Of a stretch of DNA of 53,596 bases, positions 26,967-37,449 are shown piece after piece. Positions within the stretch are counted from its first letter, which is position 1, and each line of letters starts with the position of its first letter. The DNA is from Myxococcales bacterium (GTDB taxonomy: Bacteria; Myxococcota_A; UBA9042; JABWCM01), in the NCBI GenBank assembly GCA_013360285.1, contig JABWCM010000084.1, positions 1 to 53,596 on the forward strand, written 5' to 3'. A model generated the notes under the pieces. That model did no database searches, was not told the origin of the DNA, and worked only from the letters and a program-made list of their open reading frames with translations. Made by a program: the position numbers and the translations under genes.

Positions 26967-29900
26967 CTAATTACAACTCCCGGAGTTATTACACTCACCA
27001 CCACACACTTCAGCGCAAGCCGCATCCCAGGTAATATAACAACAGAACGGGTCTACCTTACACACGCAGGCTTCACAGGGGCAACCGCCACACCCGGACG
27101 TCATCCCCAGTTCACATCCCCATTGTGGCTGTTTGGGAACACACTCGCCCGCCGCATTACACACTTCACCCGCGGTGCATTCACCACAACTTTCTCCGCA
27201 GCCATTGTCCCCACACTCCACACCATCACAACTGCATCCCCCGCCACAGTTTTCCACATACCCCTCACAACAATCGTGATAGGTTTCACACAACGCGTCA
27301 CAATAACAACCGGTCACCGATAACTTACCACATCCCCCATCGCAACTGCTGCTCGCCCCCAAACAAAACTGGGAGTAATCCCCACAACAATCCCCAAAGC
27401 CGGTACACAAATTGTCACACCAACAACCGGCGGGGGCTTGACCACCACAATGTTCTTCACAGGAATCCGGTGCCGGTTCGGCGGCCGGTGCCGGCGGCCC
27501 AAAACTACAAAACGAATCCACGTCGGCACAGCAATCGTTGTAGTCTTTGCACGCTGCATCACAATAACATCCAGCCGGCGCCTGCCCACCACAATACCCT
27601 TCACACGAGGGGGACACCGTTTGACACTGTCCCCCATCACACTGTTCCCCTTCCCCACACTCCCCACAACTTCCCCCACACCCATCGTCCCCACACTGTT
27701 TCGTTTCGCAATAGGGAACGCAGTTGGCGGCAAGCGGCATCACTTGAAGCGGAAACCGGCAGATATAGCCAAACTGAAAATCACATGGCGTATCGTTCCA
27801 TTTGTTGTCGGGCAAAATCCTCGTACAATCCTGCTCCCCACTGTTGTTCGGCTGTCCATCCGCCCAGTTAAACCACGTAGCCGGTGCGCTGTTTGCCCAC
27901 ACATACGTACCTTCTTTGCCGATATCGTTTAACCCAATCCAATATTCCCCAACGATTCCTTTAGATTGAAGCTGGGTCCCGATTTTTGCCGAATCGGCCG
28001 CATCGTTTACCCACAACAACTCCGCCCCCATTTGTTTACAGGCAGTACGCGCCGCCTGCCATGACAGGGTCGCAGCACACACCGACGCTTTTAACCCAGT
28101 GGTCACCAGCGTGGTGCATCCCACCGGGCAAGCCGGACCATCATCCGCTGCCCCACTGCAATCCTGGTCCACACCGTCCCAGCACAAATCCTCGACGCCG
28201 GGATGAATGGTTTTGTTTCCATCATCACAATCCTGCAAACACGCCGCATACCCGTCCCCATCGGCATCCACAGGAGGTCCAGGGGGGCACGGGTCTTCAC
28301 AAACAATGGGGCGTTTGTCTTCACAATTGAGATCGTTCCATAAATTCGACGGCAACCATTCGGTACAGTCCTCTTTTCCGCCCCAATCGTTGGGCTCCCC
28401 TCCTCCCCAAGCAAGGTATCCGGGCAACGATCCGTCCCACCACTTAAATACTCCTTCCGCAACCGTGTCGGTCAATCCAATCCAAAACGTGTTGGACTGC
28501 AACACGGGCGCTTTGGATCTCAAAGTAGCTGCTTCCGTTGCGTCATTTAGAATCAAAGGTTTAGAGCCCGCCGCATCACAATGGGCCGCTGCTTCCGGAT
28601 ACGTTCGGGGGGTTGACGTGATGAGATATCGTTTGCCGCCGATAAAGACTTCGACCCAATCCGGGCACCCCGGGTCATCGTCGGCCACACCGGTACAGTC
28701 CTGGTCCAGCCCGTCTCCACATACATCGGTTACGCCGGGATGAATATCCCCATTGTTGTTGTCACAATCCGAAGCGCAGTCGTAACCATCCCCATCGGGA
28801 TCGGGATTGTCAGACAAAAGGCACCCAAACGTGTTGTTGATATCCGCCGTCCGGTTTTTCAAAAACTCACGCGTCGCCAACACGGAGTTATCGACGGTGT
28901 CGATACCATAAGGTTTCCGTGGGTCTTTTTCCGCCCATGGACGTAAATGAGTCGCCAGATCGGCCACAAACGGGTCGAGGTTCAAATCCGACACGACGAC
29001 CCCCAAGTCGGCGAGCGCCTTGTCGTACCAGGCTTTGCAGGTTTCCACTTGAAGACACCTGGCAAACATTTTTCCGTTCCCCTGATACCATGGCAACCAC
29101 GAGTCAAAGGTTTGGTCCGTTCCCCACGGCAGCATGGTGAATATCCCCGAATCGTCGCTGTGGAGAAAATAATTGTTGATGGTCGGGGCGTAACCATCCC
29201 AATGCCCGGCAAACAACTCCATGGCCCAGTTCCGGGTCATTTGCTGCAAATTCGCCACCTTCCCCATGGCCTCCAGCCAATCGGGACCCGGCGGCATGTC
29301 GGCCGCCGCGGCGAGCGCCTGAATGTCCGACAAATCGAGTTCATCTCCTTCGTCGACCTCCAAATCGCCGGTAGACCAAGGATTCACATCCGTCCCATAC
29401 GCCCCTTCATAAAGGTGCTGGGTGGTCTCATAATGTTTGGACAAAAACACATCGTCCGGGGTTTCGAGATTCAAATACAATCCATAATCGCGATGGTTTA
29501 CCGTTACCCACGCATAACCCGTACGCGGCGCCGCCAATCCAAAAGCGGAAACGATTTTGTAATAAACAACCTCGTGCAACATAGAAGAATCCTGCACCAT
29601 GTTGTTCAGCGTCGCGTTTTTCAGCCCCAGAAACCGCTGGCTTTTGTCGATGTGGTTAAACTTGATCCGAAACGCCGACTTTTCGTTTAGTTGCCGAAAT
29701 GACCCCAGTTTTCCTTTGATACGAATCCCCACCTCCATCACCGGAAACACCGTTCCTCCCATTGTGATGCGGATTTTTCCTTCGACATAAGTATAAGGAT
29801 CTACAAATAGTTTCTCGATATTTTCCGGCCGCAAAAACAACTCCACTTGAGACACGGTAAACGGTGAATACATCTCCGCCACAAGTTGTTCGTCCGGATC

Positions 29901-30308
29901 ACCCGGCTCAGCGGCATCGGAATCGGGTTCGGAATCGGAATCGGAAGCGGAACCGGAATCAGGTTCGGAACCGGTGTCCGTATTAACATCAAAAGTGTTT
30001 GTCATATCCCGTATTTCCACCACATCAGGCGGGTCGTTTGCATCCACCACCCACGTGTCCACCTCCACCTCGGCAACGTCATCCCCGGTGTCTATGGCCG
30101 TGTTGGAGTCGACCCAACCTTGCGCGTCGTCGTCTTTGGCGTCGTTTCCGGAAAGGGCAGCATCAACCGCGGTATCCGCGGTGACCCCATCCAGCGATAC
30201 CAATTGTCCGACATCAGGTGAAGATGATGAGGATCCTCCCGTATCACCGCAACCGCCCATCCACGGCAGCACCACCCATGTTACGATAACCCAATTACTG
30301 ACGCGCAT
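26967..30308 (-). CDS. CotH-kinase lipoprotein with lectin and somatomedin-B-like modules
   Basis: About 1,113 residues. A lipobox (WMGGC) and an acidic Ser/Asp linker lead to a CotH domain (about 140-505; RIKGKLGSF, MLPWGTDQTF). Then come a MopE-type metal motif (DPDGDGYDCASDCD), a C-type lectin domain (WIGLTD...WNDLNCE), a second MopE motif, a second lectin domain, and a Cys-rich stretch. Three tandem CG-x-C-CD-DCC modules resembling somatomedin B follow at about 930-1045, then a Cys-rich tail. It is probably a cell-surface adhesin or protein-modifying protein. GGAG lies 8 bases before ATG 30308; upstream frame extension is unsupported. Confidence 0.88.
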   Translation of the reverse strand: MRVSNWVIVTWVVLPWMGGCGDTGGSSSSSPDVGQLVSLDGVTADTAVDAALSGNDAKDDDAQGWVDSNTAIDTGDDVAEVEVDTWVVDANDPPDVVEIRDMTNTFDVNTDTGSEPDSGSASDSDSEPDSDAAEPGDPDEQLVAEMYSPFTVSQVELFLRPENIEKLFVDPYTYVEGKIRITMGGTVFPVMEVGIRIKGKLGSFRQLNEKSAFRIKFNHIDKSQRFLGLKNATLNNMVQDSSMLHEVVYYKIVSAFGLAAPRTGYAWVTVNHRDYGLYLNLETPDDVFLSKHYETTQHLYEGAYGTDVNPWSTGDLEVDEGDELDLSDIQALAAAADMPPGPDWLEAMGKVANLQQMTRNWAMELFAGHWDGYAPTINNYFLHSDDSGIFTMLPWGTDQTFDSWLPWYQGNGKMFARCLQVETCKAWYDKALADLGVVVSDLNLDPFVADLATHLRPWAEKDPRKPYGIDTVDNSVLATREFLKNRTADINNTFGCLLSDNPDPDGDGYDCASDCDNNNGDIHPGVTDVCGDGLDQDCTGVADDDPGCPDWVEVFIGGKRYLITSTPRTYPEAAAHCDAAGSKPLILNDATEAATLRSKAPVLQSNTFWIGLTDTVAEGVFKWWDGSLPGYLAWGGGEPNDWGGKEDCTEWLPSNLWNDLNCEDKRPIVCEDPCPPGPPVDADGDGYAACLQDCDDGNKTIHPGVEDLCWDGVDQDCSGAADDGPACPVGCTTLVTTGLKASVCAATLSWQAARTACKQMGAELLWVNDAADSAKIGTQLQSKGIVGEYWIGLNDIGKEGTYVWANSAPATWFNWADGQPNNSGEQDCTRILPDNKWNDTPCDFQFGYICRFPLQVMPLAANCVPYCETKQCGDDGCGGSCGECGEGEQCDGGQCQTVSPSCEGYCGGQAPAGCYCDAACKDYNDCCADVDSFCSFGPPAPAAEPAPDSCEEHCGGQAPAGCWCDNLCTGFGDCCGDYSQFCLGASSSCDGGCGKLSVTGCYCDALCETYHDCCEGYVENCGGGCSCDGVECGDNGCGESCGECTAGEVCNAAGECVPKQPQWGCELGMTSGCGGCPCEACVCKVDPFCCYITWDAACAEVCGGECNNSGSCN

Positions 30309-30516
30309 GCCCTTTCTCCAACAACAACGAAGTAACTTAGCGTGCCCATCAAAACGACAACACGCATCACAACAAAAAAACACCGCGCGTAGTTTGGTCC
30401 CACAATGGACGAGGGTCAAGCAGATCCACAGCTTTTGCCACAAAATCAAATTCTTGCGCCCGAACCCAGGTTGTGGCAATTACGGACCAGAAAAGGGGGC
30501 ACGGAGAGGAACAATG

Positions 30517-31482
30517 ATGAAATCGACAACAATATTAGGGATATCTTTTGTGGTTTGTCTTCTGCCGGCATGGGTTTTCGCCGCCCCTTGTTCGGATGAA
30601 TCCGACTGTGAACCGGGCGAATCCTGCGAATCGGGGGAATGTGTTTCCGGGTCCGGGGCGCCGTTTGTAGAATGTACGACGACAAACGATTGTGGTTCTT
30701 TTGAACAATGTCAGGACGGCATGTGTGTACCCGCCCGGGAAATTCCCGACAAACCGGAAGGCTCGTGTACACAGGATTCGGACTGTACTGACGGGCAGAT
30801 CTGTGTGTCAAACACCTGTGAAGACAAAGGAGATTACTGCAAAACCGACTCCGACTGCGGCCAGTTTGAAACCTGCGAATTCACCGTACCCGATGCCCCA
30901 GGTGGTGACGGCACAAACGAATGGGGCGATTGTTCGCTGGATCCCGAACAAATCCCCGTTGACCCGACGTGTTCGAGTGTGTGCCAAACCCTGTCGAACT
31001 GCCCCAATATTATTGAAGACGACCCCACGGAAAACAGCGGCTCTTCTTCCGGGTCGGCAACCGACGGCGCCCAAAAAGCCGACGAAGCCACCGAAAAAGC
31101 CGAATTCGTAGCGGGATGTACGCTGAGTTGCAGCTATTTTATCGCCAGCAACCAGGCGGTGGCCGAGTTTCAAGCCACGGCACTTTGTGTGCAGCAACAC
31201 GCCTCATCCTGCGAAGCCATCGAAACAAACTGCATGGACGAAATCGAAGCCGCGGACGCCCGAATCGATTCCCTCGACGACAAATCCGCCGGCGGCAATG
31301 GCGGCGGAGGAACCACAGGAGAAGACAACAATGGAAATCAAGCCGGCACAACCGGCACAGGAACCGGAGACGACGAACGCGGCGGTTGTGTGGCTGCCGG
31401 CGCAACAGGGCGTCTCATCCCGTGGCTCCTACTCGTCGTCTTTGGTGTGTTGTGGCGACGAACAACCTCGCGTGTTTCGTGA
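30517..31482 (+). CDS. Cys-rich exported protein with MYXO-CTERM-like tail
   Basis: About 321 residues. A signal peptide (TTILGISFVVCLLPAWVFA) precedes four Cys-rich repeats of the type D-x-D-C-x(4-6)-C-x(4-5)-C (for example DSDCTDGQICVSNTC). A Gly/Thr/Asn-rich linker then leads to a C-terminus of GGC, a hydrophobic helix (LIPWLLLVVFGVLW) and RRTTSR. That tail fits the MYXO-CTERM sorting signal, implying processing at the Cys and anchoring at the surface. GGAGAGGA at 30503-30510 favours ATG 30517 over 30514. It is divergent from the CotH gene. Function is unknown. Confidence 0.87.
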   Translation: MKSTTILGISFVVCLLPAWVFAAPCSDESDCEPGESCESGECVSGSGAPFVECTTTNDCGSFEQCQDGMCVPAREIPDKPEGSCTQDSDCTDGQICVSNTCEDKGDYCKTDSDCGQFETCEFTVPDAPGGDGTNEWGDCSLDPEQIPVDPTCSSVCQTLSNCPNIIEDDPTENSGSSSGSATDGAQKADEATEKAEFVAGCTLSCSYFIASNQAVAEFQATALCVQQHASSCEAIETNCMDEIEAADARIDSLDDKSAGGNGGGGTTGEDNNGNQAGTTGTGTGDDERGGCVAAGATGRLIPWLLLVVFGVLWRRTTSRVS

Positions 31483-31503
31483 ATTTCCGGTACCCGTTGT
31501 GGT

Positions 31504-34500
31504 TCAGTGATGTGAGTGAAATCCGGAATGAGGGTGACGGTGCGAGTGGCCATGGGGATGGGGACCATTCCGCGGTTCTGTTTTGCCGTGATTTTCTTTT
31601 TCGCAACCAGCAGCACCTTGTAGGATAGCGTCCAAATCCTGCACCGTCATGGGGCGTTTGGGTGTTGCCGCGACCTTGGGGGGAATACCGCGTTGCTGGA
31701 TAGGTAGATTACGCGCGGCTGCCGCTTTGGCGCCAAGTGGTGGGTTGTCGTAACCGCCGCCGTCTGCATCCAGGAACACCGGGTTGGAAAATGCCAGCGG
31801 TTTGACGCCGCCGTTACGAAGGACGGGGGCCATCGACGGAATATTGGCCCCTTTGCCCCGCACCATGAACACCACCCACGCATCGGTGGGGGTGGAGCGG
31901 GGAATTTCCAGTGGAATCTTAACGGTTTTGCGCCACACCCGGTGTTCATGATTGCCGGTTGCAACGACCTGCCGGTCGGTTTCTTCCCACGGAATCTCTA
32001 CCTGAAAACTCGGTTCCAATGGTGTGGTTCGCGCCACCCCCGGCTCACCGGGATTGTCCAGCAAATCGTCAATTTCATTGAGATACACATCGATGGTGTC
32101 CACCCGCACCCATTCCGCTGTTTGGATTTCCACTTCGGCCCAGGCCCCTCCATTGATAAGGCGCACGGTGTCCCCCAAGCCCCCGTCTTCGCCCTGGTCA
32201 TTACGTACGGTCACGCGGAAAAACGGGCCGTTCGACCCCACGACTCGGCCCGCGTTGACGGCTTCGACAAATCCGGACGGCTTCATGGTGGCTACGGTAT
32301 CTTGGTCCTCCCCGACGAACACCCACGAACGGGGGCTGCCCCCCAAATCACCATAGAGACCGTGGGTGTCGGTCACCGCCGTTCCCGTACGGGGTGCCCC
32401 ACGGCTGACCAAAGTCAGCCACCATCGGGTAATCCCCCAGAAATTGTTCATCGAATGACCGTTTAACACTTCCATTGCCGTAAAATTGTCCGACCACAAA
32501 CCCGTGTCTCCAGTGATGGGGTCGGGATACCCTTCCGCGGGCGGCATCCGCAACGAGTCGCGGTCCGCAAAGGAATAACCCGTCAATACGTCGGCCTTCA
32601 GCGCCCCAATGGTACCCGACCCCGTAGCGTGGTTTATTTGCACAACCTGTTCCCCCACCTGATCGCCGGAATGGTCGGCAATGCTTTGATACAATTGCGC
32701 CGGGGTCAGATTGGGGTCGGCGCCATTGCTCCAATCGATGGGCCCCCCTTTGCGGGCGAGTGGGTCGCGGCTTAAGGGGAATGCATTAAAATGACCAATA
32801 TTGGGGGTGGTAATTTCCGCCCCGATCAGGCTTGTAATGTGTTTGCCAAGTCCAAGGGCAGCAATGGTGGGGCCAAAATCACTGACCGCATCGTGGTCGG
32901 TGCTCACCATCACATCGACCCCCTCGGTCAAAAAATCCATGACCCGTTTGGTATTGCTTACTTCGCTGTCGGATGAAGCCATCGCATGGATATGAAAATC
33001 GCCGGACAACACCCCCGACAGGTCCAAAACCGGATGAATTTCCGCCTCTACCGACACCGTTTCGCCGGCGGCTAATAAAACCGGCATTCCCCAAAACGAC
33101 GGATCGTCAGGGGTCAATGCGGTGGGGGGCCACACCGAGTGAGTCATGCCGCGACTCACCATGACCCGATATGCTCCCGGGGGCAGCTCTACCGTGGTTT
33201 CTCCGACGGGCCCGACCGCGACAATACGCGCCCAGTTTGTGGGCGGAAGATTGGACACATCCGTTTCGTGGTTCGTGGGGCTTTGGGGACAACCATCGGG
33301 ACAAGTGATGGTGACTCTGCCGATGGTCGGAACCCCATCGGCGTCACGCAACACCACGCGGAGTTGTGCCGGATGGGGAAATATAAGCGGAGGCACCACC
33401 ACCGGATCGTCGCCCGCTGCAACCGTTACCGAGGTTTCCACAACGCTCCCCGCAGCCCGTGCTTTGAGCAGGTAACTGCCGGGCGGAACGCGCATTTCAA
33501 AGCTGCCGCTGGGGCTACTTTTGGTTTGGTTGAGCGTAAGTGGGGGCGTCAAATGTGTTGCAACCGCCGTTATCGTCACATCTTGAGCGGGTACTCCTTC
33601 AGCGGGACCGCTCACGATTCCCTGTAACATCACGGTGGGCACACCCAAATGGTCATAGGCGGGGGCAAGGACGGACTCCAACCGTCCGTCACCGGCAAAA
33701 ACACTGTGTTCGTAAATGGTTACTTCTCCGGGCTGCAACAAACGAAATCCTGGCGCTTCCCCTTTGCGGGCTGTTTCTTTGGAAGAAAGCAGCGAGAGAA
33801 AGTTGTCGATATCAAAGGTGTTGACGACAATACCGCCAACGGCGATTTGAGAACCACCAAAGGGCAGACCGGAGTTTGTCGGGTTAGGAAGAGGTTTAGG
33901 GACATAAAGATAACTTGCATTATCGGAAAGATAACCAACATAAGGAACCGGCGCACCTGCCAGCAAATTATCAAGCGACAAAGAAGTGGTCCCAAACCCA
34001 CCGGTGCCGCCGAGCGGGTTGAAGAACGCCCCTGTGCTGCCGGACATGATAAGATGGCTTGCGGCAAAGTACTCCGGCGATGATCCGTCGTTACGAAGTG
34101 CGGTCAACACCGTCAACCCGGTATCGTTCGGCCGCAGGAGGTAGTAGATGGTTAACGAAAGAGGCGGAATGTGATCCAAATCGATGGCGATTTGTTCCAG
34201 ATCCACAAACGGCGCATAATCCCCCACCATCTGTTTTAGGTTGAGAAAATCCAGGATTTCCAGGCGCCCGGTCACGGCAAGCGCCGCCATTTTGTCGGCA
34301 CCCGAAGAAAGCACTTCGGCACATTCGGGAGCAAAGGTAAGCCCGCCGTTTAACAAAAAACAGATTTCGCCCAGGATATCTCCCTGCTTGTGCGCTTCGG
34401 GAAGATCGATTCGGGTCATGTCCACCAAATTGCCGTCGTACGAACAAGGGCTGATGGCCTCGTCGCCAAGGCCAATCAAAAACCGAACCTGGGAGTTTTC

Positions 34501-34929
34501 CAGTACATAATCGCCGATCCGCCCTTCGGGAACCTCGCCGGAGATTCTGTCTTCCAACGTGTCCACCGTCGTGAGCCGCACCATGCCCGAATCGTTGGTT
34601 TCCCACGGAGCCAAATCAACGGGTACCCTAGGACGCCCCGGACACCCGCCGGCAACATGGGTGTCGGAAACCGAAGCGGAATCGGCGACGGGGATACCTC
34701 CATCGTCTTGCGACACGTCGGCCGCCACATCGGACGCCGATAGATTATCCGTCTGTACTTCGGGTGACCATGAAGACGTATCCATCACATCGGTTGCTGC
34801 GAGCGTCGTATCCTTTGATTGGGTGTTGTTACCGTCATCGCCACATCGACAAGTTCCAACCAACAACAGAATACCCAGAGTTTGCATCCATCGGGTGTGT
34901 TGCTTCCCCAAAAATCGATTCCAAACCAT
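31504..34929 (-). CDS. CehA/McbA-type PHP metallohydrolase, exported
   Basis: About 1,141 residues. An N-terminal hydrophobic segment (LGILLLVGTCRC) suggests export, though the lipobox is imperfect. After an acidic linker and a beta-rich region come carboxypeptidase-regulatory-like domains. A PHP-type metal site follows: GDFHIHAMASSDS, then STDHDAVSD, then GHFNAFP. CehA-type proteins hydrolyse phosphoesters or carbamates; the substrate here is unknown. The last 20 residues hold seven His alternating with Pro, Gly and Ser, a likely metal-binding tail. AAGGAT lies 7 bases before ATG 34929. It converges on the MYXO-CTERM-like gene. Confidence 0.85.
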   Translation of the reverse strand: MVWNRFLGKQHTRWMQTLGILLLVGTCRCGDDGNNTQSKDTTLAATDVMDTSSWSPEVQTDNLSASDVAADVSQDDGGIPVADSASVSDTHVAGGCPGRPRVPVDLAPWETNDSGMVRLTTVDTLEDRISGEVPEGRIGDYVLENSQVRFLIGLGDEAISPCSYDGNLVDMTRIDLPEAHKQGDILGEICFLLNGGLTFAPECAEVLSSGADKMAALAVTGRLEILDFLNLKQMVGDYAPFVDLEQIAIDLDHIPPLSLTIYYLLRPNDTGLTVLTALRNDGSSPEYFAASHLIMSGSTGAFFNPLGGTGGFGTTSLSLDNLLAGAPVPYVGYLSDNASYLYVPKPLPNPTNSGLPFGGSQIAVGGIVVNTFDIDNFLSLLSSKETARKGEAPGFRLLQPGEVTIYEHSVFAGDGRLESVLAPAYDHLGVPTVMLQGIVSGPAEGVPAQDVTITAVATHLTPPLTLNQTKSSPSGSFEMRVPPGSYLLKARAAGSVVETSVTVAAGDDPVVVPPLIFPHPAQLRVVLRDADGVPTIGRVTITCPDGCPQSPTNHETDVSNLPPTNWARIVAVGPVGETTVELPPGAYRVMVSRGMTHSVWPPTALTPDDPSFWGMPVLLAAGETVSVEAEIHPVLDLSGVLSGDFHIHAMASSDSEVSNTKRVMDFLTEGVDVMVSTDHDAVSDFGPTIAALGLGKHITSLIGAEITTPNIGHFNAFPLSRDPLARKGGPIDWSNGADPNLTPAQLYQSIADHSGDQVGEQVVQINHATGSGTIGALKADVLTGYSFADRDSLRMPPAEGYPDPITGDTGLWSDNFTAMEVLNGHSMNNFWGITRWWLTLVSRGAPRTGTAVTDTHGLYGDLGGSPRSWVFVGEDQDTVATMKPSGFVEAVNAGRVVGSNGPFFRVTVRNDQGEDGGLGDTVRLINGGAWAEVEIQTAEWVRVDTIDVYLNEIDDLLDNPGEPGVARTTPLEPSFQVEIPWEETDRQVVATGNHEHRVWRKTVKIPLEIPRSTPTDAWVVFMVRGKGANIPSMAPVLRNGGVKPLAFSNPVFLDADGGGYDNPPLGAKAAAARNLPIQQRGIPPKVAATPKRPMTVQDLDAILQGAAGCEKENHGKTEPRNGPHPHGHSHRHPHSGFHSHH

Positions 34930-35238
34930 GTGACCCATCCTTGTCCAAATCCGGCAAAAACCAAGCAGTACCAGTATCAAAACATAACGGAGACAACCGG
35001 GAAAAGAAAGCGTAGGTTGCCCAGGCGGCGGCTGAGCACCTCGCCAAATACGATTGGCACCATCGCCCTAGGAAGACCCAGTCGTTTTACGAAGGGGTAT
35101 CAACCCGAATCCAGCCTTTCCCCAACTTGACCAAAACCACCAAGACCACGATTATCAACACGACACCTTTTCGGAAAAAGTTGGTCACGATTTCCGGAAC
35201 CGACAATTCATACTCAACCACACGGGAGCTTTTCAGCC
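34930..35238. other. Intergenic region with divergent promoters
   Basis: A 309-base gap between divergent genes. A short minus-strand frame coding a hydrophobic 62-residue peptide is open here, but it has no convincing ribosome site, so I do not call it. I see no repeat of the fold-back family. GGGAG at 35224-35228 belongs to the following plus-strand gene. Confidence 0.4.
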
Positions 35239-35850
35239 ATGGCAACATCAAAACAATCTTTTGGAGCAAGATCATTTGCGGTTTGTACCGTCGCGCTATG
35301 CCTCGTCGCAGGGTCTATCCCTACTTTTGGCCAGACCACCCCTCCCCAAGAACATAAACAACGGGCGTTGGATGAGTTGGCCGCACTCAATTGTGCCGGT
35401 GCGAAGCCGTATGTGGACATGTACCGTGAGCAGGTTCACGACAAAAAGGGACCGGTGGTGCTGGAGCTGGAAAAAAGACTCACACTCTGTTTTGAAACAG
35501 ACGGAAAAGCCAAAAAACTGACGGAGGATCTCGATCTTGCGATGCGGACTCAACAGTACGGCCAGGCTGAAACGGTGATCAAAGAGTTCGAACGTCAGGA
35601 TAAACGTGCGTACAAAAAATACGGACAATCGATCAGCGAAGCGGCGACAACAATCGAAAAATATTGGCAAGAGGTTCGTACCAATATCGAAAGCGCATTG
35701 GACCGGTACGAGTTTCAGGCGGCACGGGAGTTGCTGAACGAGAGCAAAGTTCATCTGGTGGGAACAGACCACCCCCGAACTGGGTTTGTGCAGCGCCTGG
35801 AGACGCGGATTTCCGAGAAAGAAATCGAGTTTAAGACCAATCCAAGGTAG
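35239..35850 (+). CDS. Secreted helical protein of unknown function
   Basis: A 203-residue protein with a signal peptide (SFAVCTVALCLVAGSIPTFG, cleavage near QTTPP). The mature part is charged and alpha-helical, with repeated short helical hairpins resembling tetratricopeptide-like repeats (for example AMRTQQYGQAETVIKEFERQ and ALDRYEFQAARELLNESK). Two Cys (LNCAGAK, LTLCFE) could form a disulphide. I recognise no named family. GGGAG lies upstream at usual distance. Confidence 0.75.
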   Translation: MATSKQSFGARSFAVCTVALCLVAGSIPTFGQTTPPQEHKQRALDELAALNCAGAKPYVDMYREQVHDKKGPVVLELEKRLTLCFETDGKAKKLTEDLDLAMRTQQYGQAETVIKEFERQDKRAYKKYGQSISEAATTIEKYWQEVRTNIESALDRYEFQAARELLNESKVHLVGTDHPRTGFVQRLETRISEKEIEFKTNPR

Positions 35851-35938
35851 TTTTTCTCATCTGCGTTTGCAGCCAGGTGAATTTTCGGCAAGCCGAATTT
35901 GCGCCGGAACGGACGGAATGTTTTCCCATTTCCGCTCA

Positions 35939-36078
35939 GAGGGTCAGCTTCAAGCCGGAAGTGACCCTGGTCGAGCTAATTTAGCGCTGAATTGGCCGGG
36001 GCCCGACTGAGGCAATATCGGGCATATGCCGCAAGGAGGGGCCGAACAGGGTTCACTTATCTATTTTCGCTGACCCTC
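35939..36078. repeat. Fold-back repeat family, divergent copy D
   Basis: The 140-base element has perfect 10-base ends GAGGGTCAGC/GCTGACCCTC and a further internal pair (AGTGACCCTG with CAGGGTTCACTT). Its centre is AATATCGGGCATATG (36014-36028), one change in each arm from the main family. The arms otherwise differ from copies A-C, so the centre is the conserved part. It fills most of the gap (35851-36229) upstream of the collagen-like gene; nothing else was seen there. Confidence 0.65.
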
Positions 36079-36229
36079 TCAGAGTCGTTGTGCCCACCGC
36101 CTCTTGCGTCGCTTACCTTGACCCGATCCAATTCGTGGGTGATAGTCGGATTCATCGTTTGGGGCCAACCCTGGTGACCAGGCGGCGGGAACACATATTT
36201 CATGGACCAACAGTGGAGGTTTCGTCGTG

Positions 36230-37156
36230 ATGAATTGTCTGACCAAGTCTATTATATCATTGGTGTTTATAGGGTTTCTCTTTGCCGCCGGGGATCTGCT
36301 GGCGGCACCACCCCCGCCGGTGATCACGTCGGCGGAGGTGTTGCCCAGCACGGGAGAGATTGTGATCACGGGCCATGATTTTGGGGCATCTCCCAAGGTC
36401 TGGTTTGGAGACGACTTACTGGTCTTGACGACGGTCACACCGGATTTGGTGGTGGCCGAGCTGCCGAAGGCGCCGCCGGCGAGTTATCCGCTGAAGTTGC
36501 AGTCGGCCCCAACGGCGCGGTATACCGACGAAATCAGCGTGACCATAGGCGTGCAAGGCGAAATGGGTCCGGAGGGGCCGCAAGGACCGACCGGCGATAC
36601 TGGAGCCACCGGTCCGATGGGAGCCACCGGCCCGGCCGGTCCGGCCGGCCCGAAGGGAGCCACTGGCCCGGAAGGTCCGATGGGAGCCACCGGCCCGGCC
36701 GGCCCGACAGGCCCCGCCGGTGCTACAGGGCCGCAGGGGCCACAAGGTCCTTCGGGAATCGTCGCAACGGTGTCATTCGTGGGAGTTGTCCCGGCCATCA
36801 CCGGAAACTCATCGGTGTATGTGTTTGCTGGCCCCACCGCGACAGTGACGACGACGGCGGGCCAGCGACTAACCGGCGCCGCCGAAGCGCCGGTGGGACT
36901 GACCGTAGGCGCCGCCTCACAAACTGCCCAGATTGGGTTGTGTTATAGGCCTCAGTCCGGTGGAACACTAGTGAACTTTGTGGGCGGCGGTTATTCGATT
37001 CACTCTATGTTCGCAGAAAGGCGGTGCTATTCCGTAAGTGCGACCACTGTACCCGGTGCGGGCACATGGCAGGTCGGAATGTGTATCATGAACAACGGGC
37101 AAGCTACGATCAGCAACAACGACTATGTGAACGGTTGGGTACAAGTGACGAACTGA
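36230..37156 (+). CDS. Exported TIG-collagen-like repeat protein
   Basis: About 308 residues. A signal peptide ([19 protein letters not shown]) is followed by an IPT/TIG immunoglobulin-like domain ([20 protein letters not shown]). Then come about 23 uninterrupted Gly-X-Y triplets from [12 protein letters not shown] to GPQGPS, and a C-terminal globular beta domain of about 120 residues with two Cys. It should trimerise as a short collagen-like stalk at the cell surface. GGAGGT at 36215-36220 supports ATG 36230 over the GTG just before. The biological role is unknown. Confidence 0.88.
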   Translation: MNCLTKSIISLVFIGFLFAAGDLLAAPPPPVITSAEVLPSTGEIVITGHDFGASPKVWFGDDLLVLTTVTPDLVVAELPKAPPASYPLKLQSAPTARYTDEISVTIGVQGEMGPEGPQGPTGDTGATGPMGATGPAGPAGPKGATGPEGPMGATGPAGPTGPAGATGPQGPQGPSGIVATVSFVGVVPAITGNSSVYVFAGPTATVTTTAGQRLTGAAEAPVGLTVGAASQTAQIGLCYRPQSGGTLVNFVGGGYSIHSMFAERRCYSVSATTVPGAGTWQVGMCIMNNGQATISNNDYVNGWVQVTN

Positions 37157-37449
37157 TGGGGCCTCCGGCTACTGTCCCGCTCGCCGTTATTTTTTCCCAA
37201 ATACCTTCTAAGGTGGACGTGGATCAGGTTAGGCAAAACGACCGCGGGAACGCGGTGTAACACCGGCGGAGCCGACTGTTACACCGACAAGGGTTGAATT
37301 TGTTGGAACCAAAACGCAAAGCGTGACACCGTCGTGACGATTGTTACAGGCGGAAGCCACCAAATCGTCGACCTTGGCGCCCAATTTTTGGGCGACGACA
37401 CCCGTGAGGCCAAGCCGGACAAGGGTTTGGGTGGGGGAAAGTGTTGCAA

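Noticed and set aside
35087..35275. Small hydrophobic minus-strand peptide
   Set aside because: No credible ribosome site and it overlaps the start of the secreted protein gene; cannot be supported.
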